This document shows positions 8,181-12,500 of a stretch of DNA of 12,500 nt, piece after piece (position 1 is the first letter of the stretch; the number at the start of each line of letters is the position of its first letter). The stretch spans positions 1 through 12,500 of the forward strand of contig KV908511.1 of the NCBI GenBank assembly GCA_002005505.1, in the 5' to 3' direction. The stretch is from Botryococcus braunii (lineage: Eukaryota > Chlorophyta > Trebouxiophyceae). The translations under genes and the position numbers were made by a program. Under the pieces are notes generated by a model. The model was not told the DNA's origin. It ran no database searches and worked only from the letters and a program-made list of their open reading frames with translations.

Positions 8181-8770
8181 TGGAAAATGAAGGGCGTGTA
8201 ATTAGAGTTTTACATTGCTAGGTTTGTACTTGATTAGGGTAATTGCATAACTTCGCACTTGTACATCATCGAGCCTGTATACGTGGCATTGGCACATCGT
8301 ATAGTTTCCCAGCAGTAGTTCGTTCAGCCTCGCAATTGGTGTCTGTGGCACATCTTGGGTTAAATGTCTGCTAAGCTGATCTCTACTTCCCATTTCCCAA
8401 ATGGCCACATGAACACCATGGATGCAAGTAGGGGTTGGCCAGTAGTGTTGGTGTTCATGTGTTTCGCGTTTTGGTCCAACGTCTAGGATATTGTGGAGGC
8501 TGGTCCATCTCGACAGCCTCTAGTGGCTGGGGCTGATGTAATCTTCTCTATGTTGCAAGAGTGTGAACAGAAAGTCCAGCCCAATGTATCAACAACCCGA
8601 ACCCGAATGTTTCAAGCTACAAGTCACAAACGCCGAGCAGTCCAGCTGGCGACCCACAGCGGCCTTTACTATCGTCTCTTTTCTTCTGCATACATCTCCT
8701 GTCAAGCGTCCAGGCCGCTTTGGAGGCTTGCTGGACGTGGGCCCCTCACCGTTCTTTCTCTGTGAGCGGA
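8181..8770. other. Intergenic; no gene recognised, contains one inverted repeat
   Basis: No open frame longer than about 110 codons lies here, and none has a recognised motif. The overlapping plus-strand frames 8493-8765 and 8563-8892 look like chance. A 13-bp inverted repeat at 8406-8461 is listed separately. Confidence 0.4.
8406..8461. repeat. 13-bp perfect inverted repeat
   Basis: CACATGAACACCA at 8406-8418 is the exact reverse complement of TGGTGTTCATGTG at 8449-8461, with a 30-base spacer. It could form a hairpin. No mobile-element body lies between the arms. Confidence 0.8.
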
Positions 8771-9005
8771 AGGAACATCAAGTGGAAAATGAGACCAGGA
8801 AGGCCATGGCAACTGCAGTTGGAAGTGCAGGGCTTTCATGCGAAGGAGAGACTTACCTAGAGGAGAAGAAGATAAACTTTCGTTTTCTGTGATAGGGAGG
8901 AACATCGAGTGGAAGATGAGACCAGGGCACTTGCAGTTGGAAGCGCAAGGCTTTCAAGTGAAGGAGAGACTTGCGCTAGAGTGAATAGAGGAGAAGATAA
9001 ATTGA
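8771..9005. repeat. Diverged tandem duplication, 127-bp spacing
   Basis: Copy 1 (8771-about 8880) and copy 2 (8898-about 9005) share AGGAACATC, AGTGGAA, ATGAGACCAGG, TGCAGTTGGAAG, GGCTTTCA, GAAGGAGAGACTT and GAGGAGAAG, in the same order. Small indels separate them. The plus-strand frame 8563-8892 ends within the first copy. Confidence 0.88.
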
Positions 9006-9028
9006 GAAAACCTCAAAAGCGATAACTT

Positions 9029-9100
9029 CCTTTTTAGAAGAAAGAGTGAAGCCTATCCTATCCGCACGCCTTTTTGGACAAAAGCGTGAAGCCTATCCTA
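9029..9100. repeat. 32-bp tandem duplication, 40-bp spacing
   Basis: Copies at 9029-9060 and 9069-9100 both begin CCTTTTT and end GTGAAGCCTATCCTA, with a few differences between. The pair lies directly after the 127-bp duplication. Confidence 0.85.
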
Positions 9101-9858
9101 ACTTCAAATGCAGTTGAGCTGGAAAAGTCTCTCCTGCTCCAGCCCCTGCTGAAGGGCGATCTGAAAGTTTCAACTTGAAAATTAAATGAATCGTAGGCTA
9201 ACTCAGTGTGGTGCGCGTCAAGACACTGGTGCAGATCCTCTGGTGTGTGTATTGTCTCTTCTGATGATACAGCAGACGAAAGACCTTCACAGTGTGTTAA
9301 ACTTTCGATCCCACATGTTAGCAGCACTTGACCTTCTCAAGATATATTCTGAAGCACTGTGTCTCGGGTTCCCTTTTGAGGTGGTCCAACAGGCGGGGAG
9401 ACCAGCGTGGGCATGACTGAACATGTGGTGAAATTTTAAGCCTGTCCGTAAAGTGTGTGCGCAACACATTGAGAAGCTACCCAACAGGCCTGTGCAATTT
9501 CATGCGCGTCTGCAGGATCAGAGCTCGGAAGGTGGTTATGGGTTCCACGTGACCCCTTGACTCGCACCTAGCCGACCTTTGCAGTTTTCAACGATCTCAC
9601 GTGGTCGGTTTGTGGTTGGGGGCCGCGATGATATGCGCGTCGTCTCCGTTCGGGATCGCATTACGCTAGGCTTAGTCGTTCTTGTCAATACCAAGATCGA
9701 GCGAAGCTGCGGTACCGGGCTACGTGACCCCAATTTGAACGTACCATCTGGATCTGTTCGTTAGTTACAAGGATCTACTCAAGTTGCGGCAGAAATGAAA
9801 CGTTGAACAAAAGCTCAACTGGAATCACTTTGCTACTGGTTTTTGATAGAATATAAGT
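9101..9858. other. Probable upstream flank of the dehydrogenase gene; no gene recognised
   Basis: About 760 bases with only short frames on both strands (9186-9416 plus, 9058-9327 and 9287-9484 minus) and no recognisable motif. Being upstream of the dehydrogenase exons it could contain the promoter or first exon, but I see no confident promoter element. Confidence 0.35.
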
Positions 9859-9874
9859 ATGGCATATACAGTGA

Positions 9875-10047
9875 GTTTACACGGCGCCTTTGTGCATACC
9901 GAAGGTCGACTTGGCCTCCGGCAGGAACCTTCAGCGGCTCTTCCAAGAGCGCATCGGGCATGCTTGCATTCCCAGAGGATACATGAATCAAATATTTGCT
10001 GCTCTTCATCAAGGACCCGGGGGCCAGATAGGCCCTTGGTGGCTAAA
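9875..10047 (+). other. Possible upstream exon of the dehydrogenase gene (frame unresolved)
   Basis: A strong donor, AAA|GTAAGT, lies at 10048-10053, and a possible acceptor, CCGGCAG, ends at 9924. Two frames are open up to the donor. The frame with codons starting at 9875 gives a natural-looking peptide (NLQRLFQERIGHACIP, then NQIFAALHQGPGGQIGPWW) and leaves phase 2. The frame with ATG 9859 gives a less protein-like peptide but leaves phase 0, which joins the acceptor CGTGCAG ending at 10233. The first frame would need another acceptor, such as CACGTAG ending at 10211, after which the dehydrogenase frame is also open. Neither peptide is recognised. Confidence 0.35.
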
Positions 10048-10233
10048 GTAAGTCCTACCTTGACCGGAGGCGAGATATTTCTGTTGTCTGTGCCCGCATC
10101 AAATCAATTATTTGGGTGTCAATAACATAATCAGTGGAATAATAAACAGTGGTAGTAGATCATTGACTAAAGTGAATCCAGGGCATCGGTTAGGTTTTCG
10201 ATTTCACGTAGCGCCTATTTCCTTCTCGTGCAG

Positions 10234-10423
10234 GCTGTCCTTGACAAAGCGACTCCGATGACAACGAAACTAGAGCATCCTATTGTTCTTGACAAAGGAA
10301 TCGTAACGGGGGAAGCCTTGCGTGCGGAGATCCCAACTGCGTCCCGAACGGCGGAAAAGCTTCGTCTAGTGATCTTGGGTAGCGGGTGGGGCGCCATGTC
10401 CATCATCAAAAACCTCTCTCCAC
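10234..10423 (+). CDS. Dehydrogenase exon a: Rossmann GSGWGA segment
   Basis: The acceptor follows a pyrimidine-rich tract and ends CGTGCAG at 10233; the donor is CAC|GTAAGT at 10424. The exon encodes a short leader (including MTTKLEHPIVLDKG) and RLVILGSGWGAMSIIKNLSP. GSGWGA at 10378-10395 is the first nucleotide-binding loop. The exon ends after the first base of a codon (C), completed by GG of the next exon to give Arg. If transcription starts nearby, the first ~40 residues could be the N-terminus rather than an internal exon. Confidence 0.85.
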
Positions 10424-12356
10424 GTAAGTTCCCTGTTGATATTTGTCTGTGCGCTGAAGATCGGCAGTCTTACCTGCTTGGGACTCGACACCGCGTTCCA
10501 ATGGAACCAAGGAAACCGTTAAAGCCGGAGACCGCTAAAGCATAGTCTCAATGGAGAGACGATGGGACTGGAGGAACAAATATACACTTGGTTTTTGCTG
10601 ATTACTTTTGGTTCCGTCACACACCCCACTCCTAAGGTTATTAATTCCAGTTGTTGAGCATATTCACCTTGCCCGGCCTCCAACAACGCAGATTGTCCCA
10701 GTAAAGGAAGTCGCCCTCTGTCCAGAGACACTTTCAACATTGGCTGGTCATGAGGCCCAAGGACAAAAACATTGTTTGCCCTTTGCTTGCCATGAGGTTG
10801 CTCCTTGAGGTGTAAAAAACATCAACCAGACACAAACTGATCAAAAGCTGTTATGCTGTATCGTGCTCGTATCATCATGACAATGGGTGCTCTACCTCGA
10901 AGGGAAAAGTTTTTGTCAAAGGAATGACGGCAATGCAGGAGGTTCTCATGACTCCTGAACAGAATATGCTCCAAGGCACTGACGTCTTGCTTCTTTGGGC
11001 CCAGCTTTCCAGATGTCCCAAAACTGTACCTTACCACCCTGAGTCCCTTCCAGAAATTTGGTGGTCAAATTTGGTTGGACAGTATCTATGAGGGCCCTTT
11101 AGTGTTTAGAAGGCATCACCCCCCGGTTTTGGGGGGTGGGTGGGGTAAAAAGAGCACGGATCATCAGAAGGCGTTGTTAGTGGCATCTTAGTACATCTGC
11201 ATGTCTCTGATTGTCATGTGGGAACCAATTGTTTTATTTTTGGCTGCAGGGGACGCGGAGATGTACAATATTTCTGTCATTTCCCCCCTCAACCATTTTG
11301 TGTACACTCCTTTACTGCCCAGTGCAGCGACTGGCAGCGTGGAGGACCGCTCTATTGTGGAACCTGTACGACGAATTCTCAAAGGCAAGGTGGGTGATCT
11401 TCTTGTCCGAACTCTTTCACCTTCGATGCCAATCAATTCTGCTTTTTATAATGCCATTTCTTTCCGTCCCAGCACTCATCAAATCTGCCCCATTGTATGT
11501 CGAAAGGCTGTCTCGGGTCCGAAATGTTTGTCAGATGTCCGACGTGGCCAACACTCCTTTTCTGTGCCGCTATCAACTCCTGTTTGTTTCATGCAATGCC
11601 TGCATCTGCTTGCTGATGTGCAACCCTTGGCTCTGTTGCGGCAGATCCAAGGGTGTCCTTTGCGCACGCTATGAAACCCACGCTTTCGAACCCAGTGTGC
11701 GCACGCTTTCAAGCCTAAAAGTTGTAAATTTACTCACATGCAGCAAGTACCCTCAAAGAGTGGGGCTTAAGAAGGCATTTCTTGCCCCTATGTGTATTCG
11801 CAAAAGCCCTTCGCCATCTGTGCAATCTGACCGAGCTTTCTCCTGGGGAGGGCACAGGCTGACTTCTACGAGGCGGAGTGTCTTTCCATCGACCCCCAGA
11901 AGCAGACTCTCACATGCGTCAAGCAGTTCTGTGCTGTTTGCGCCACGAAGGAAGGCGCTCATCACTCAGATGCGGACCACACCTTCCAGGCACGCAACCC
12001 CCGTTCTCTGTCGTGGAGACCTTTGATGCTCTGTCGTGGACCTTTCATGCTCTGTCGTGGACCTTTCATGCTCCGGCGTGGACCTTTCATGCTCTGTCGT
12101 GGACCTTTTGTGCATCTCTTAACAAAGGGAAGTGAGCTCATTTTGTTTGTTCAAATCGATGCTAGGAATTCCCCATGTGTTAGCAAGGCTCTTGTTTACC
12201 TTCATAAAAAGCCCTTGATTGCTGGATACCTGCACGGAGGCGAGTGGTGCATGGGTTGGGCTGCAGGTGCCTTATGATGTTCTGGTGGTTGCTGTCGGAG
12301 CATCCACAAACACATTTGGCGTCCCCGGCGCAGAAGAGAACTGCTTCTTCATGAAG
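10234..12356 (+). CDS. Type II NAD(P)H dehydrogenase (NDA/NDB-like), N-terminal part, four exons
   Basis: Joining 10234-10423, 11250-11389, 11858-11989 and 12267-12356 gives 184 codons without a stop and with matching phases. These enzymes are single-polypeptide, non-proton-pumping FAD flavoproteins that pass electrons from NAD(P)H to quinone, on the mitochondrial inner membrane or in plastids. Visible hallmarks are the dinucleotide-binding LVILGSGWGA (glycines at residues ~49-53), SPLNHFVYTPLLPSAATG, DRSIVEPVRR, FYEAECLSID, and VPYDVLVVAVGA followed by NTFGVPG. Known members are about 450-650 aa, so the second nucleotide-binding domain and membrane-anchoring C-terminus lie off the right edge. 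The start is uncertain: ATG 10258 lies 40 codons before GSGWGA, but an upstream exon could add a targeting peptide. Subtype and compartment cannot be decided. Confidence 0.88.
10424..11249 (+). other. Intron between dehydrogenase exons a and b (826 bp)
   Basis: GT-AG intron with donor GTAAGT and acceptor TTTTTGGCTGCAG. Removing it is required to join GSGWGA to the YNISVISP segment in frame. It contains no recognised gene. At 11118-11137 there is a 7-bp hairpin of ACCCCCC and GGGGGGT around a GGTTTT loop, followed by TGGGTGGGG. Confidence 0.8.
11250..11389 (+). CDS. Dehydrogenase exon b: SPLNHFVYTPLLP / SIVEPVR segment
   Basis: The acceptor is GGCTGCAG ending at 11249 and the donor is AAG|GTGGGT at 11390. 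The exon adds two bases to finish a split Arg codon, then encodes DAEMYNISVISPLNHFVYTP and LLPSAATGSVEDRSIVEPVR, ending with KGK in phase 0. This run is one of the most conserved signatures of type II NAD(P)H dehydrogenases and lines the FAD site. The longer overlapping plus-strand frame 11211-12026 is a shadow in another frame. Confidence 0.9.
11390..11857 (+). other. Intron between dehydrogenase exons b and c (468 bp)
   Basis: GT-AG intron with donor GTGGGT and acceptor GGGCACAG. It joins KGK to ADFYEAEC, as in homologues where the two are contiguous. No feature is recognised inside it. Confidence 0.8.
11858..11989 (+). CDS. Dehydrogenase exon c: FYEAECLSID segment with a cysteine cluster
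   Basis: The exon encodes 44 residues: ADFYEAECLSIDPQKQ, a cysteine-bearing stretch CVKQFCAVC, then a His/Asp-rich stretch ending DHTFQ. FYEAECxxID matches the family's position after SIVEPVR. The proposed 3' boundary, CCAG|GCACGC, is a non-canonical GC donor. It was chosen because it ends in phase 0 and joins TFQ to VPYDVLVVAVGA as expected in the family. The nearest phase-0 GT candidates (GTGCAT at about 12110 and GTTCAA at about 12149) look weak and would keep the 21-bp repeats in the protein. Confidence 0.75.
11990..12266 (+). other. Probable GC-AG intron carrying an in-frame 21-bp repeat array (277 bp)
   Basis: The intron starts GCACGC and ends GGGCTGCAG. The exon c frame is open through the whole intron and closes at TGA 12275-12277, eight bases into exon d. 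Retention would add 95 codons and then terminate. The length, 277, is not a multiple of three, so splicing is needed to reach VPYDVLVV in frame. Confidence 0.6.
12029..12112 (+). repeat. 21-bp tandem repeat, four copies plus a degenerate leader
   Basis: Units CTCTGTCGTGGACCTTTCATG lie at 12029-12049 and 12050-12070, with variants at 12071-12091 (CTCCGGC) and 12092-12112 (ending TTGTG). A related leader occupies 12005-12028. As 21 is a multiple of three, the array reads in the exon c frame as repeated LCRGPFM, with no stop. Confidence 0.93.
12267..12356 (+). CDS. Dehydrogenase exon d: VPYDVLVVAVGA segment
   Basis: The acceptor is GGCTGCAG ending at 12266 and the donor is AAG|GTGAGC at 12357. 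It encodes 30 residues, starting and ending in phase 0: VPYDVLVVAVGAST, NTFGVPG and AEENCFFMK. YDxLVVAVGA and NTFGxPG are core family motifs following the first Rossmann fold. The gene continues beyond the right edge. Confidence 0.9.
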
Positions 12357-12458
12357 GTGAGCATCCCAAATCTCCCTCATCCTTTATGCTTTGCCACTAC
12401 CTGCCGTCCCTTATGCCGTCCCTTGCCATTGTCGTTAAGCTCACAACCCCCTATCTCA

Positions 12459-12460
12459 CC

Positions 12461-12500
<40 letters not shown>
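12459..12500. repeat. C13 run followed by (CT)n, cut by the window edge
   Basis: Thirteen C at 12459-12471 lead into uninterrupted CT dinucleotides to the end. The tract lies in the intron after exon d. The polypyrimidine strand could extend outside the window. Confidence 0.95.

Noticed and set aside
8406..8461. Inverted repeat as possible terminal repeats of a small transposon
   Set aside because: Only 30 bases lie between the arms and no target-site duplication is visible.
11118..11137. GC-rich hairpin resembling a bacterial terminator
   Set aside because: It lies in an intron of a eukaryotic gene and is a simple C6/G6 pairing without a following T run.
11211..12026. 271-codon plus-strand ORF, the second longest in the window
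   Set aside because: It overlaps dehydrogenase exons b and c in a different frame, its peptide is Cys/Ser/Leu-rich without a motif, and the conserved family motifs lie in the other frames.

Overview
This window is eukaryotic nuclear DNA. It has an intron-containing gene, a degraded L1-type LINE, and many micro- and minisatellites, with no bacterial-style operon layout. The best-supported host gene is a type II NAD(P)H dehydrogenase of the kind found in plants, algae, fungi and protists. Moderate GC, GTAAGT-type donors and an L1-type retroelement would fit a green-lineage organism, possibly a large-genome streptophyte alga such as Chara. That placement is a low-confidence inference from general look, not a match.

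Layout. (1) Positions 1-2220, minus strand: a LINE fragment with an intact 296-aa ORF1 (coiled coil plus RRM-like region), followed in the same reading frame by an apurinic/apyrimidinic-type endonuclease domain. Two TAG codons interrupt the frame at 1330 and 1078, and a third ends the recognisable domain at 595. No reverse transcriptase is recognisable in the window. (2) Positions 2221-3760: no gene recognised. (3) Positions 3765-5191: simple repeats. These are a C-rich/G4-forming block, a 139-bp (CA)n tract with a regular (GCACAC)7 segment, then clusters of TGC, GTT, GGT and GAT triplets. (4) Positions 5288-7135: short direct repeats, a 41-bp minisatellite, homopolymer runs, a polypurine G4 block and three doubtful small ORFs. 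(5) Positions 7285-9100: four more repeat families (degenerate CATGTCA repeats, a ~52-bp tandem repeat, a 127-bp tandem duplication and a 40-bp tandem duplication) and a 13-bp inverted repeat. (6) Positions 9101-9858: nothing recognised; probably the upstream flank of the next gene. (7) Positions 10234-12356, plus strand: four exons of the type II NAD(P)H dehydrogenase, covering only its N-terminal part. The gene runs off the right edge within an intron that holds a C13-(CT)n tract.

The LINE, the repeats and the dehydrogenase show no sign of working together. I found no convincing new biological system. The points most worth a second look are the dehydrogenase exon structure (a probable GC-AG intron with an in-frame 21-bp repeat array, and a cysteine cluster in exon 3), the unresolved 5' exon, and the ORF1-TAG-endonuclease arrangement in the LINE.
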